This document shows positions 45,836 through 54,828 of a stretch of 64,000 nt of DNA, one piece after another. The DNA lies in assembly GCF_014649815.1 (NCBI RefSeq), contig NZ_BMTT01000001.1:186001-250000 (forward strand), read 5' to 3'. The notes below the pieces were generated by a model, which was not told the origin of the DNA, ran no database searches, and saw only the letters and a list, made by a program, of their open reading frames with translations. The DNA is from Streptomyces mutabilis (lineage in GTDB: Bacteria > Actinomycetota > Actinomycetes > Streptomycetales > Streptomycetaceae). The position numbers and the translations under genes were made by a program. Position 1 is the first letter of the stretch. The number at the start of each line of letters is the position of its first letter.

Positions 45836-47068
45836 ATGGGGTTCGCGGACGCGGCCATGGGTCCGGCCTCGTTCCTCAGCGAGTTCTACACGTCCTTCTG
45901 GTGGGTTCCGGCCGGGGTCCTGGCCGCCGCCCTGGCGATCAAACTGCCGACCATCGTCCGGCTCTGGAAGGACCCGCTGCTGCGCGCGGTCGGCGGTCTG
46001 CTGCTGCTCGCCTGTGCGGTTTTCGTGTTCGTCGCGCCCTCGACCATCGTGTGGGTCAATCGCGTCACCGGCGTACCGAACATCTCGGCACCCTGGGTGT
46101 ACTCGCTGCTCACCGCGTTCTGCGCCTCCTGCCTGCTGCTGATCATCGCCTGGCGCGACGGGCTGTCCGAGCACTCCCCCTCGACCCGCAGGGCCACCCG
46201 GTGGGTCGTCTCCGCCTACGGCGGCGTGATCGTCCTGCTCTGGGTGCTGTTCGCCCTCGCCGACGTGCCCGTGGAACGCACCCGGGACCTGGACACGTAT
46301 TATGCGACCACGCCGTTCATGCGTGAGTTGATCCTGCTGTACCTCCTCGCGCACACCACCGCCGTCCTCATCACGGCGCGGCTGATCTGGAACTGGATCC
46401 GCACCGGCGGATTCGACGCCTGGCTGCGATGGGGACTGAAGTTCCTGGGCGTCGGCTACGCGCTGAACCTGGCCTTCGACGCCGCCAAGCTCACCGCCGT
46501 GGCCGCCCGCTGGGCCGGGGGCGACCTGGACCGGCTCAGCCTGGACGTGGCACCGGCGGCGGCCTGCCTGTCCGCGGTCTCGATCGCGGTCGGCTTCATC
46601 CTGCCGCACGCCGGCCAGTACCTGTACGAGCGGCGCCGCATCCGACGGGCCCACCGGCGGCTGCGGCCGCTGTACCGGCTGATGCGGGCCGTGCACGGCT
46701 CCGGGGTCCCGTTCGTCCTGCGCGCCAGCCCCGAACTGCGTCTGACCCGCCGCGAGACCTTCATCCGCGACGTCCTGCTGCCGCTGGCCCGGCGCACCGA
46801 CGAACGGCTGCGCGAGCGGTCCTACGTCGCCGCCCTCGGCCTGGGCTGCGCACCGGAGTGGGCCAGGGCGCTCGCCGCGGCCGTGGTGATCCTCGACGCG
46901 GTCGACGCCGGCCGTACGGACGACGGCTACGGCGGCAACGGCCCCGACACCACGGAACTGCTGCGCGAGATCGGGGCCGTCTCGCGCGCCCTGCGCCACC
47001 CCGACGTCATCCGCGAGGTCCGCGCCCGCGCCGTGGCCCCCGGGGACACCGCGGCGGTCACCGAGTGA
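45836..47068 (+). CDS. MAB_1171c-like polytopic membrane protein, paralogue 1
   Basis: A 410-residue protein with about seven N-terminal membrane helices (from WWVPAGVLAAALAIKL to AAACLSAVSIAVGFIL) and a ~170-residue cytoplasmic helical C-terminus. It shares with the two later paralogues the motifs VNRVTGVPN and RDLDTYYATTPFMRELILLY, and a C-terminal LTRRETFIRDVL block. Related proteins are labelled MAB_1171c-family putative transporters, without experimental support known to me. GGAGG precedes the ATG at 45836. It starts the five-gene operon ending at 51514; the next gene is 92 bases on. Confidence 0.8.
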   Translation: MGFADAAMGPASFLSEFYTSFWWVPAGVLAAALAIKLPTIVRLWKDPLLRAVGGLLLLACAVFVFVAPSTIVWVNRVTGVPNISAPWVYSLLTAFCASCLLLIIAWRDGLSEHSPSTRRATRWVVSAYGGVIVLLWVLFALADVPVERTRDLDTYYATTPFMRELILLYLLAHTTAVLITARLIWNWIRTGGFDAWLRWGLKFLGVGYALNLAFDAAKLTAVAARWAGGDLDRLSLDVAPAAACLSAVSIAVGFILPHAGQYLYERRRIRRAHRRLRPLYRLMRAVHGSGVPFVLRASPELRLTRRETFIRDVLLPLARRTDERLRERSYVAALGLGCAPEWARALAAAVVILDAVDAGRTDDGYGGNGPDTTELLREIGAVSRALRHPDVIREVRARAVAPGDTAAVTE

Positions 47069-47160
47069 CCGCGCAGCGCGGGGCAACTGGCCGGGACGTC
47101 ACCTGTCTTGGCATATTGCACTGGTGACCGAGCCACACCCAGGGGAACAGGGAGACAGCG

Positions 47161-47691
47161 GTGCGTACCAGGAAGGAGATGCGTCGTCTCGCTGACGCCC
47201 TCATCGACCCCATCCGGGTGCCGGTCCCGGCGGACCCCGAGGTCCTCTTCGAGGCGCTGGTCGCCTCCGTCAGCGCCTGGCGGGGACGCGAGGTGGTCGT
47301 CCACCGCGCGGCGTTCCCCCCGCACACCGCGAGCGGGCTGTGGCTGGAGCGCGAGAGCCACGACGACGTGGTGGTGGACGAGCGCGCCGCCGTGTGGCAC
47401 CAGATCGTGATCCTCTGCCACGAGGTGTGGCACATGAGCCGCCGACAGGCGGAGGCGGCGACGGGCGCGAGCGTCGGCCTACCCCGGCCGGTCGCCGCGC
47501 GCACCGACTTCTCGCTGGCCGAGGAGCAGGAGGCGGACCGCTTCGGCATGCTGATGGGCCGTCGGCTGCGGACCTGGCTGGAGGCCTCCACCGACTCGGT
47601 GTTCGCCGCGCAGGGCGGCGATCCCGACGACCCGAAGGACCTCGCCGGGCGCATCGGAGCCGCGCTCAACTACCGCGGGACGACCAGATGA
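47161..47691 (+). CDS. ImmA/IrrE-type zinc metallopeptidase
   Basis: A 176-residue protein with the zinc-peptidase motif HEVWH (His87, Glu88, His91) and a downstream EEQEADRFGML helix supplying the third ligand (Glu124), the pattern of ImmA/IrrE peptidases. These often cleave a partner repressor of the Cro/C1 type, but no helix-turn-helix gene is next to it here. It is flanked by membrane proteins, and its stop overlaps the next ATG by four bases. GTG start with a GGGAGA-like box. It is sometimes labelled a toxin component; I infer a regulatory protease. Confidence 0.8.
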   Translation: MRTRKEMRRLADALIDPIRVPVPADPEVLFEALVASVSAWRGREVVVHRAAFPPHTASGLWLERESHDDVVVDERAAVWHQIVILCHEVWHMSRRQAEAATGASVGLPRPVAARTDFSLAEEQEADRFGMLMGRRLRTWLEASTDSVFAAQGGDPDDPKDLAGRIGAALNYRGTTR

Positions 47692-48872
47692 ACGGCGTGA
47701 TCAACTACGTGAGCTGCGGCGTGCTGTGGCTCGGCCTGCTGGTCAAGGCCCCCGACCTGCTGCGGCACCGCCGCGATCCGTATCTGTGGGCCATCTGCGC
47801 GGTGCTGGGACTGGCCGGGCTCTGCTTCCTGCTCGGGGCGCCCCCGACGGTCGGCGCCGTCAACCGGGTCAGCGGGGTGCCGAACCTCGCGGCTCCGCTC
47901 ACCTACGCGGCGCTCACCGGATACTGCGCCGCCTCCCAGGTCCTCGTCGTCCACTGGCGCGGCGGGCCCCGGGTGCGCCGCACCGCCCGCCGCTGGTTGC
48001 TCGCCTACGCCGCGGTACTGCTGGGCATCGCGGTCACCTTCGCCCTCGGCGAGGCGCCCGTGGAACGCCGGACCGACCTGGACACGTACTACGCGACGAC
48101 CCCGTTCCTCGCCCAGATGATCGTGCTGTACCTGCTGGCGCACCTGACCGCGGTGACCGTCACCACGGTGTCCGCGCTGCGCTGGGCGCGCCGGGTGCGG
48201 GGCGCGCTGCGGGCGGGGCTGGTCCTGCTCGGCACCGGTTCGCTGTGCGGCGCCGGCTACAGCCTGGCCAAGCTGGTCGCGGTGGGCGCCCGCTGGTCCG
48301 GGCGCGACTGGTCGGCGCTGGGCACCCTCGTCTCCCCTGCCGCGGCGGGGCTCGGCGCGCTGCTGACGGTCGTCGGGGTGCTGGTCCCACTGGTGGCGCC
48401 CCGGGCTGACGAGTGGCGGCGGGCCCGGCGGACGTACGTCCGGCTCGCGCCCCTGGAGCGCGCGCTGGAGGACCTGCTGACCCGTCGGGCGCTGCGGCTG
48501 CCCCAACCCCGGTTCGCCTCGCCCACCACCCGGCTTGTGTGGCGCCAGACCAGCGTCCACAACGCGCTGAGCCACCTCCAGGCGTACTTCGACGGTGACC
48601 TGTACGACCGGACCCGCGCCGTCGCGCTGGCGGCGACGGGCGACCCGGAACGGGCCGACGCCGCCGCCTGGGCCGCGGTCATCGGCGCCGCGGTGCGGCA
48701 CGAGGCGGACCCCGAGGGCAAGGCCCCGCCGGCCGCCGACGCCGGACGCCTCCCCGGCCGGGTGCCGGGCCCGGCCGCCCTCGGCCGGATCGCCGACGTG
48801 CTGGCCGCCACCGCCCCGGTACCGCGGAAGGCCGCCGTGCCGAGCGGGACGAGCACGGCGGGGGCCGCGTGA
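47688..48872 (+). CDS. MAB_1171c-like polytopic membrane protein, paralogue 2
   Basis: A 394-residue relative of the proteins at 45836 and 48904. Seven hydrophobic segments, then a cytoplasmic domain. Shared motifs are VNRVSGVPNLAAPLTY and RRTDLDTYYATTPFLAQMI; the C-terminal block reads VWRQTSVHNALSHLQAY. Its ATG overlaps the stop of the metallopeptidase gene (ATGA), so it is translated with it and may be its membrane partner. A 31-base gap separates it from paralogue 3. Confidence 0.8.
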   Translation: MNGVINYVSCGVLWLGLLVKAPDLLRHRRDPYLWAICAVLGLAGLCFLLGAPPTVGAVNRVSGVPNLAAPLTYAALTGYCAASQVLVVHWRGGPRVRRTARRWLLAYAAVLLGIAVTFALGEAPVERRTDLDTYYATTPFLAQMIVLYLLAHLTAVTVTTVSALRWARRVRGALRAGLVLLGTGSLCGAGYSLAKLVAVGARWSGRDWSALGTLVSPAAAGLGALLTVVGVLVPLVAPRADEWRRARRTYVRLAPLERALEDLLTRRALRLPQPRFASPTTRLVWRQTSVHNALSHLQAYFDGDLYDRTRAVALAATGDPERADAAAWAAVIGAAVRHEADPEGKAPPAADAGRLPGRVPGPAALGRIADVLAATAPVPRKAAVPSGTSTAGAA

Positions 48873-48903
48873 TCCGGGCCCGGCGCGAGAGGAGCCGAAC
48901 GGT

Positions 48904-50118
48904 ATGAGTCTCGTCGTGTACCTCGCGGCCCTGGTGTTCGGGACGACGTCCGTGCTGCTGTTCCGCCGTCCGCGCACGGCCATGCGCAACCCGCTGACCC
49001 TGTCCACCTGCGCGGCGATCGTGCTGGGCGCCCTGGTCCTCGTGTGCGCCGCCCCGGCCACCCTCGCCACCGTCAACGACCTCACCGGCGTCCCCAACTT
49101 CGGCGCCCCGCTGACCTACGGCATGCTCTGCGCGTACAGCTGCGCCGTGCTCGTGCTGCTGATCAACTGGCGGGGCGGCCCGCGGGAGCGGGTACGGCGG
49201 CTGGTGCTGCGCAGCATGGCCGCCTACGGGCTGCTGGCGGTCGCGATCGTGGTGCTGTTCGCCCTCGCCGACGCGCCCACCGAGCGCCTGACCGACCTCG
49301 ACACCTACTACGCCGGCACCCCGTTCATGCGGGAGATGATCCTGCTGTACCTGCTCGGGCACAGTGCGGCGATGCTGGTGATGTGCGCGGTCTGCGTCAA
49401 GTGGGGCCGTGAGGTGGGCGGGCTGCTGCGGGCCGGGCTGCGGCTGATCCTGCTGGGGGCGCTGCTGGACGTGGTGGGGTTCCAGCTGACCAAGTACACG
49501 GCGGTGGTGGCGCGTTGGTCGGGCCACGACCTCGACTTCCTGTCCACCACGGTGGCCCCGCCGATGGCCTCGCTGGCCGCGCTGCTGTGCTCGGCGGGGT
49601 TCCTGCTGCCGAGGCTGCTGCCTCCCGTGGTCGCGCACTGGCGGGGGCTGGGCGACTACCGGCGGCTGGAACCGCTGTGGACCCTGGTGAGGTCGGTGTC
49701 CACCGCCCCGAAGCCCCCGGCCGCCTGGTGGCAGCTTCCACAGGCCCGGCTGCAGTGGCGCGAGGTGTCCATCCACGACGCCCTGCTCACGCTGGCCCCG
49801 TACTTCGACCACCGGGTCCGCGAGCGGGTGCGGGACACCGCCCTGCGCGCGGGCCGCTCACCCCATGAGGCCCGGCTGGCTGCGGAGGCGGCCATGCTCA
49901 CCGACGCCGCGCGCCGGGCCGCCGCCCGTGAGGAACCGCCCGAGACCGCCGGTTCGTACCGTCTGCACGCCACCGAGGTCTCGGGCCCGAGCGGGCTGGT
50001 GGAGCTGGCTCGTGCGCTGGACCGCCCGCCCGTCGGCGGTACCGCATCCGGTGGTGCGGTACCGCCTTCCAGGACCACCCCACCCATGGCTGAACCCGAG
50101 GAGCCCCATGTCGCGTAG
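48904..50118 (+). CDS. MAB_1171c-like polytopic membrane protein, paralogue 3
   Basis: A 404-residue protein with seven membrane helices and the family motifs VNDLTGVPNFGAPLTYG and LTDLDTYYAGTPFMREMILL, then QWREVSIHDALLTLAPYFD in the cytoplasmic part. The tail is Pro/Gly-rich. GAGGAG precedes the ATG at 48904. Its last 11 bases overlap the start of the FAD monooxygenase gene. Three paralogues in one operon suggest a hetero-oligomeric channel, transporter or sensor. Confidence 0.8.
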   Translation: MSLVVYLAALVFGTTSVLLFRRPRTAMRNPLTLSTCAAIVLGALVLVCAAPATLATVNDLTGVPNFGAPLTYGMLCAYSCAVLVLLINWRGGPRERVRRLVLRSMAAYGLLAVAIVVLFALADAPTERLTDLDTYYAGTPFMREMILLYLLGHSAAMLVMCAVCVKWGREVGGLLRAGLRLILLGALLDVVGFQLTKYTAVVARWSGHDLDFLSTTVAPPMASLAALLCSAGFLLPRLLPPVVAHWRGLGDYRRLEPLWTLVRSVSTAPKPPAAWWQLPQARLQWREVSIHDALLTLAPYFDHRVRERVRDTALRAGRSPHEARLAAEAAMLTDAARRAAAREEPPETAGSYRLHATEVSGPSGLVELARALDRPPVGGTASGGAVPPSRTTPPMAEPEEPHVA

Positions 50119-51514
50119 AGCTGTCGTCGTCGGTGCCGGCCTGGCCGGAACGCTGGCCGCGGCCGTGCTGTCCACGGCCGGCGTGGACGAGGTGATCGTG
50201 CTGGACCGCGACGAGCTGCCCGAAGGGCCGGAACACCGGCGCGGGCTGCCGCAGGGACGGCACGCGCACCTGCTGATGGCCGGCGGACTGGCCGCCATGG
50301 AGGAGCTGGTGCCGGGCGTGAGCCTGCGCAAACGGCTGCTGGCCGCCGGGGCCCACGAGATATCCCTCAGTTCGGGCATGCTGGCCCGCACTCCCGAGGG
50401 CTGGCTGCGGCGGTGGCGTCGCGAGGGGCCCGCCATGCTCACCTGCACCCGGGCGCTGCTGGACTGGACGGTACGGGAGGCGGTGCGCGAGCACTGCGCG
50501 GTCGAGATCCGCAAGGCGACGGTGCTCGGGCTGACGGGATCCGCGGGGCGGGCAAGGGGGGTGCGGATCGCGGCACCCGGCGGGGACACGGACCTCGACG
50601 CCGACCTGGTCGTCGACGCGAGTGGGCGCGGCACGCGCGTCGTCACCTGGCTGGACGGCCTCGGACTGTCCGGCGTCCGGGAACAGGCCGTGGACTCGGG
50701 GCTGGTCAACGCCTCGCGCGTCTACCGGGTGCCCGAGGGGGCGGAACGGTTCCCGCTGACGATCGTGCAGGCCAACCCGTACGTGAGCCGGCCGGCCCGG
50801 AGCGCGATGGTCATGCCGGTCGAAGGGGACCGCTGGCTGGTGAGCTGCGGCGGCTCGCGCGGCGGCGAACCGCCCGCCGACCCCGAGGGTTTCCTGCGGT
50901 ACACGCTCGCGCTGCCGGACCCGATCGTGGGCCGGCTGATCTCCGGCGCGGAGCCGCTCACCGACATCCATCTGAGCCGGTCCACCAGCAACGTGCGGCG
51001 GTACCTGGAGAAGGCGCCGCGCTGGCCGGAGGGCTTCGTGGTCCTCGGGGACGCGCTGGCCACGTTCAACCCGGCGTACGGGCAGGGCATGTCGGTGGCC
51101 GCGTTCGGCGCGCAGGTGCTCGGACGGGAGCTGGAGCGCGCCGGGAGCCTCGCCGCGCCCGGTCTGGCCCGGCGGGTGGTGCGGGGGGCGGCGCGCTCGG
51201 TGGACGCGGCGTGGTCCATGGCCGTCGGCCAGGACGCCCTCTACCCCGGGGTGCGCGGCGGGCGGCGGCCGGGCGTCGCCGACCGCGCCGTGACGGCGTA
51301 CACGCGGCGCGTGATGAAGGCGGCCACGGGCTCGTACGCGGCGGCCTCGGCCATCTGGGACGTCACCAGCATGCGTACGCCCCCGACCCGCCTGTTCCGC
51401 CCGGACGCCGTCCTGGCCGCCCTCGCCGGCTCCCCGCTCCCCCGGCTCACCGAGCCGCCGCTGACACCGGGCGAACGCGAGGTCGTGCGGTCACTGGACC
51501 GCACGGGGCGGTGA
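50108..51514 (+). CDS. FAD-dependent monooxygenase/epoxidase-like oxidoreductase
   Basis: A 468-residue flavoprotein of the aromatic hydroxylase/squalene-epoxidase-like group. The dinucleotide-binding motif VVVGAGLAGTLAAAVLSTAG is at the N-terminus, followed by VIVLDRDELP; the second FAD motif is VVLGDALATFNPAYGQGMSV. There is no signal peptide. It overlaps the third membrane paralogue by 11 bases, so it belongs to the same operon and may make or alter a small molecule that the membrane proteins handle. The substrate is unknown. Confidence 0.85.
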   Translation: MSRRAVVVGAGLAGTLAAAVLSTAGVDEVIVLDRDELPEGPEHRRGLPQGRHAHLLMAGGLAAMEELVPGVSLRKRLLAAGAHEISLSSGMLARTPEGWLRRWRREGPAMLTCTRALLDWTVREAVREHCAVEIRKATVLGLTGSAGRARGVRIAAPGGDTDLDADLVVDASGRGTRVVTWLDGLGLSGVREQAVDSGLVNASRVYRVPEGAERFPLTIVQANPYVSRPARSAMVMPVEGDRWLVSCGGSRGGEPPADPEGFLRYTLALPDPIVGRLISGAEPLTDIHLSRSTSNVRRYLEKAPRWPEGFVVLGDALATFNPAYGQGMSVAAFGAQVLGRELERAGSLAAPGLARRVVRGAARSVDAAWSMAVGQDALYPGVRGGRRPGVADRAVTAYTRRVMKAATGSYAAASAIWDVTSMRTPPTRLFRPDAVLAALAGSPLPRLTEPPLTPGEREVVRSLDRTGR

Positions 51515-51580
51515 CGGGCCGCCGCGCTCGACTGCCGGCGTCTTGACCCGCCCCCCGCCACCGCGCGCCGGCTCCGGGTC

Positions 51581-52444
51581 TCAGCCGGCGAACGCCGGCT
51601 GGGCCACCCCCCGCCCCGCGCCCGGGACCACCAGCAGCGACCCCGCCAGCGGATGCGGGGCGCTGAGCCCCACACGGGCCGTGGTGATGTACAGGTCGGT
51701 CAGCCCCGGACCGGCGAACGCGCAGGCGGTCACCCGGGGCACCGGAAGCACGATCACCCGGTCCAGCTCGCCGGACGGTGTGTACCGGCGCACCGCGCCC
51801 CCGTCCCACAGCGCGACCCACACGCACCCCTCGGCATCGACGCACAGCCCGTCCGGGAAGCCGGCCCCCTCCTCGATCACGGCCAGCGGGCGGCGGCCCG
51901 TGATCCGGCCGTCGGGGGCGGCGACGTCGAAGACGTCGATGCGGCGGGTCGGCGTGTCGACGTAGTACATCAGCCGCCCGTCGGGGCTCCAGCCGGTGCC
52001 GTTGCTGACCGTCACGTCGTCCAGCACCGTCGTCACCGTGCCGTCTCCGGCCACCCGGGACAGCGTGCCGCCGCCGGGTGCCTCGTCGTAGCGCATCGTG
52101 CCGGCCCACAGCGTGCCGTCGGGGGCGACGGCGGCGTCGTTGGCGCGTCGGCCGGGGACGACCTCCCGGTGCAGCCAGCGGAAGGTGCCGTCGGGATCGA
52201 GCAGGCCGACGCCGTCCCGCAGGTTGAGGACGACCCCGCCGCCCGCGCGGGGCTTGACCGCGCCCACGTGCTGTTCGGTGCGGCGCACCGTGCGCCGGCC
52301 GGTCGCCGGGGCGTAGGTGTGGATGCGGGAGTTCAGGATGTCGATCCACAGGAGGCGGCCGGTCGCCGGGTCCCAGGTGGGTCCCTCGCCGAGCGCCGCC
52401 TCCGCCCGGACGGCCACCTCGTACGCCGTGCCGGTCGCCGTCAT
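51581..52444 (-). CDS. SMP-30/gluconolactonase family lactonase
   Basis: A 287-residue six-bladed beta-propeller lactonase. Metal ligands are recognisable: Glu in LGEGPTWD, Asn in RANDAAVAPDGTLWAGTM, Asn in VSNGTGWSPDG and Asp in GFPDGLCVDAEG. It would hydrolyse an aldonolactone to the aldonic acid, the step before the enolase-superfamily dehydratase at 22858. It is coupled to the upstream IclR gene by an ATGA overlap at 52441-52444, which supports a link between the regulator and sugar-acid metabolism. Confidence 0.9.
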   Translation of the reverse strand: MTATGTAYEVAVRAEAALGEGPTWDPATGRLLWIDILNSRIHTYAPATGRRTVRRTEQHVGAVKPRAGGGVVLNLRDGVGLLDPDGTFRWLHREVVPGRRANDAAVAPDGTLWAGTMRYDEAPGGGTLSRVAGDGTVTTVLDDVTVSNGTGWSPDGRLMYYVDTPTRRIDVFDVAAPDGRITGRRPLAVIEEGAGFPDGLCVDAEGCVWVALWDGGAVRRYTPSGELDRVIVLPVPRVTACAFAGPGLTDLYITTARVGLSAPHPLAGSLLVVPGAGRGVAQPAFAG

Positions 52445-53214
52445 GACGCGCTCCGGTGACCGAGGCGCTCGGACAGGTCGGCGGCGCCCTTGACGGCCAG
52501 TTCCTCCAGCTCGGCGCGGCGCTCCTCGCTCCAGCGGATCATGGGCACCGAGATGGACAGGGCCGCGACGACCCGGCCGGTGCGGTCGCGGACCGGGGCG
52601 GCCACGCAGGAGACGTCCGGGTTGGACTCGCGGTTCTCCACCGCGATGCCCCGCTCCCGGATATCGGCCAGGGCCTCGCGCAGCGCGGCCGGTTCGGTGA
52701 TGCTGTTCGGCGTCATCGCGGTCAGCTCGGTGCCGTCCGGGAAGCGGGCCGCGAGCTGCGGCTCGGGAAGGGAGGCCAGCAGCATCTTGCCGACGGACGT
52801 GCAGTGGGCGGGCAGCTTCCGCCCGGCCGCCGACACCATCCGCACCGCGTGCGTGGAGTCGACCTTGGCGATGTAGATGACGTCCGTGTCCTCGAGGATC
52901 GCCACGTGCACCGTCTCGTCGCAGGTCTCGGCGACGGACCGGGCGACCTGCTGGCCCTCGGCGGCGAGGTCGAGGTGCTCGGCGTAGCGGGCGCCGAGCT
53001 GGTACGGACGCACACCGAGCCGGTACCGTCCGGGCTGCCCGGCCACGGGGACGATGTACTTGCGGGCGGCGAGCGTGGTGACCAGCTCGTGCACGGTGGT
53101 GCGCGGCAGCTGGAGACGGCGCACGATGTCGGGGGCGGAGAGCGTGCCGTCCCCGTCGAGGAAGAGCTCGAGTATGTCGAGAGCCCGGGTCACGGCTGGT
53201 ACGAGGCGCCCCAT
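52441..53214 (-). CDS. IclR family transcriptional regulator
   Basis: A 257-residue IclR protein: N-terminal winged helix (TLSAPDIVRRLQLPRTTVHE) and a C-terminal GAF-like effector domain with CTSVGKMLLASLPEPQL and DVSCVAAPVRDRTG. It forms an operon with the SMP-30 lactonase. A TGTTCGA-type operator lies ~20 bases upstream of its start, suggesting autoregulation. The same sequence precedes four other units of the sugar island, so this is the best candidate for their regulator. The effector may be an aldonate or arabinose derivative. Confidence 0.92.
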   Translation of the reverse strand: MGRLVPAVTRALDILELFLDGDGTLSAPDIVRRLQLPRTTVHELVTTLAARKYIVPVAGQPGRYRLGVRPYQLGARYAEHLDLAAEGQQVARSVAETCDETVHVAILEDTDVIYIAKVDSTHAVRMVSAAGRKLPAHCTSVGKMLLASLPEPQLAARFPDGTELTAMTPNSITEPAALREALADIRERGIAVENRESNPDVSCVAAPVRDRTGRVVAALSISVPMIRWSEERRAELEELAVKGAADLSERLGHRSAS

Positions 53215-53234
53215 GTCCGGCCCCCTCCCTAAGT

Positions 53235-53251
53235 TGTTCGAGATTTCAACA
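53235..53251. promoter_or_regulatory. TGTTCGA-type operator, copy 5
   Basis: TGTTCGAGATTTCAACA matches the island consensus with one G missing in the right arm, mirroring the one-base loss in the left arm of copy 1. It lies directly upstream of the iclR gene. Confidence 0.6.
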
Positions 53252-53350
53252 GGCGATCGGAATGACGAACACAGGCTACTCACATCGCGTTTGCCGGGGC
53301 AATGGGCCTGCGCCCGTGTGCTCGTCCGGCCCATGGGCCACGATGGATCC

Positions 53351-53944
53351 ATGCCCACCGGAAAGCGGCCCTCCGGCCCGTTCACCCCGCGCGACTTCCA
53401 GCTCGTGCTGCTGCGCCGCATGGCCGACCACAACCCGGACCTGGTGGAGGACGCCCGCCGTGAGCTGGGTGTATCGATCGCGGTCATGAGGGAGGCCAAC
53501 CGCCGCTGGCAGGCGATGCTCCGCTCCCCGCGCTCCCGTTCGGCGGCCTCCCGGTACCGCTCCGTCCTGGGCGAGCCCGAGTCGACGGCACCCCGCCGGA
53601 TCGGCGACCTGGAGTGCGAGGCCCGGCAGTGGACCCTGCCGCTCTGGCCCGATCTGCGCTTCGAGGTACTCGTCGGCGACAGGGGCGCCGTCTGGAACGA
53701 GTGGCTGGTCCGCGCCCCGGGCGCCGAGGGACCGGAGCTGCGCACCGTGAACGACCTCACCCCCTGGTCCTGCACGGTCGACGAGGCGGCCCGCGCCTTC
53801 GCACCGGCCCGCCCGCTCCAGGGCTCGGCCCCGGCCCGGTGGGGCCTGGCCTTCACCGCGCCGGACGCGCACGGCCAACGACGCGAGGTCGTCGCCGAGT
53901 TCGCGTGGGAGCTGCTCCAGCGGACGGCGGTCGGCGACCGATAG
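53351..53944 (+). CDS. hypothetical protein
   Basis: A 197-residue soluble protein I do not recognise. The N-terminal third is helical and basic (FQLVLLRRMADHNPDLVEDA, then a KAM-like QAMLRSPRSRS stretch). The rest is beta-rich with several Trp residues (RQWTLPLWPDLRFEVLVGD, VWNEWLVRAPG). No signal peptide, membrane helix or catalytic motif is visible. Codon use is normal for the window. The ATG at 53351 is likely; an in-frame ATG at 53333 is possible. It converges with the ATP-grasp gene ten bases away. Confidence 0.7.
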   Translation: MPTGKRPSGPFTPRDFQLVLLRRMADHNPDLVEDARRELGVSIAVMREANRRWQAMLRSPRSRSAASRYRSVLGEPESTAPRRIGDLECEARQWTLPLWPDLRFEVLVGDRGAVWNEWLVRAPGAEGPELRTVNDLTPWSCTVDEAARAFAPARPLQGSAPARWGLAFTAPDAHGQRREVVAEFAWELLQRTAVGDR

Positions 53945-53954
53945 CCGGCCGCGT

Positions 53955-54824
53955 TCAGCGGGCCGCGTCCAGCACCGCCTCCACCACCCGCGGCACCGAC
54001 CGCTCGTGCAGCCACAGGAACAGGTTCGGCTCCACCAGCTCCAGTTCCATCACCCGCGGCCGCCCGTCGTCCCCGTCCACCAGGTCCACGCGGGCGTACA
54101 GCAGCTCGGGGGCGTCCGGTACGGCGGCCAGGGCGCGTTCGGCGACGGCGACTTCGGCCGCGGTCGGCGTCCAGCGCTCCAGGCCCGGGTGCGCGACCTT
54201 GCGCTCGTCGTAGGGCGTCCGGGGTGTGAGGACGGCGCCCTTGCGGCCGGCGTGCAGCAGGCGCCCGCCGAAGAACTGCAACGCCCGCTCCCCGGCGGTG
54301 TCGACGCTGCGCACGTACGGCTGCACCATCGCCGTGAAGCCCTCGGCGTGCATCCGCTCCACCTGCCGTACGGCGACGGCGTGCTCGTCGGGGGTGTAGC
54401 GGGCGGCGAAGCGGGCCCCGGCGCCGGAGGTCGGCTTGACGACGTACTCGTGGTCGTCCGGCAGGTCGACGGCCTCACCGGGCGCCGTGTACCGGGTGGG
54501 GACGGTGGGCACGCCCGCCTCGGCGAGCTCGCCCAGGTAGCGCTTGTCGGTGTTCCAGCGCACGACGGACGGCGGGTTCGCCAGCCGCGTCAGCCTCCCG
54601 CACTCCTCGGCCCACGCCGTGAACTCGTTCGCCCGCCAGCTGTAGTCCCAGGTGGAACGGATCACGGCGAGGTCGAAGGACGCCCAGTCGACGCCGTCGT
54701 CGTCCCACACCTCGGCGGACGCCGTCGCGCCCGCGTCCGCCAGGGCCCGCACCAGCACCGGCAGGTCCCGGTCGACGCTGACCTGCGGGCCGGGGCGGCA
54801 GGTGACGAGTGCTATTCGGGGCAT
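53955..54824 (-). CDS. ATP-grasp family protein
   Basis: A 289-residue protein with an ATP-grasp-like layout: N-terminal MPRIALVTCRPGPQVSVDRD, then FDLAVIRSTWDYSWRANEF, a central VVKPTSGAGARFAARY glycine-rich loop and a metal-binding end near RVMELELVEPNLFLW. The RSTWDY motif is typical of a group close to glutathione synthetase-type ligases. It should join a carboxylate to an amine or thiol, but the substrate is unknown. It starts four bases before the end of the GntR gene and is probably co-transcribed with it. Confidence 0.8.
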   Translation of the reverse strand: MPRIALVTCRPGPQVSVDRDLPVLVRALADAGATASAEVWDDDGVDWASFDLAVIRSTWDYSWRANEFTAWAEECGRLTRLANPPSVVRWNTDKRYLGELAEAGVPTVPTRYTAPGEAVDLPDDHEYVVKPTSGAGARFAARYTPDEHAVAVRQVERMHAEGFTAMVQPYVRSVDTAGERALQFFGGRLLHAGRKGAVLTPRTPYDERKVAHPGLERWTPTAAEVAVAERALAAVPDAPELLYARVDLVDGDDGRPRVMELELVEPNLFLWLHERSVPRVVEAVLDAAR

Positions 54825-54828
54825 GGCT

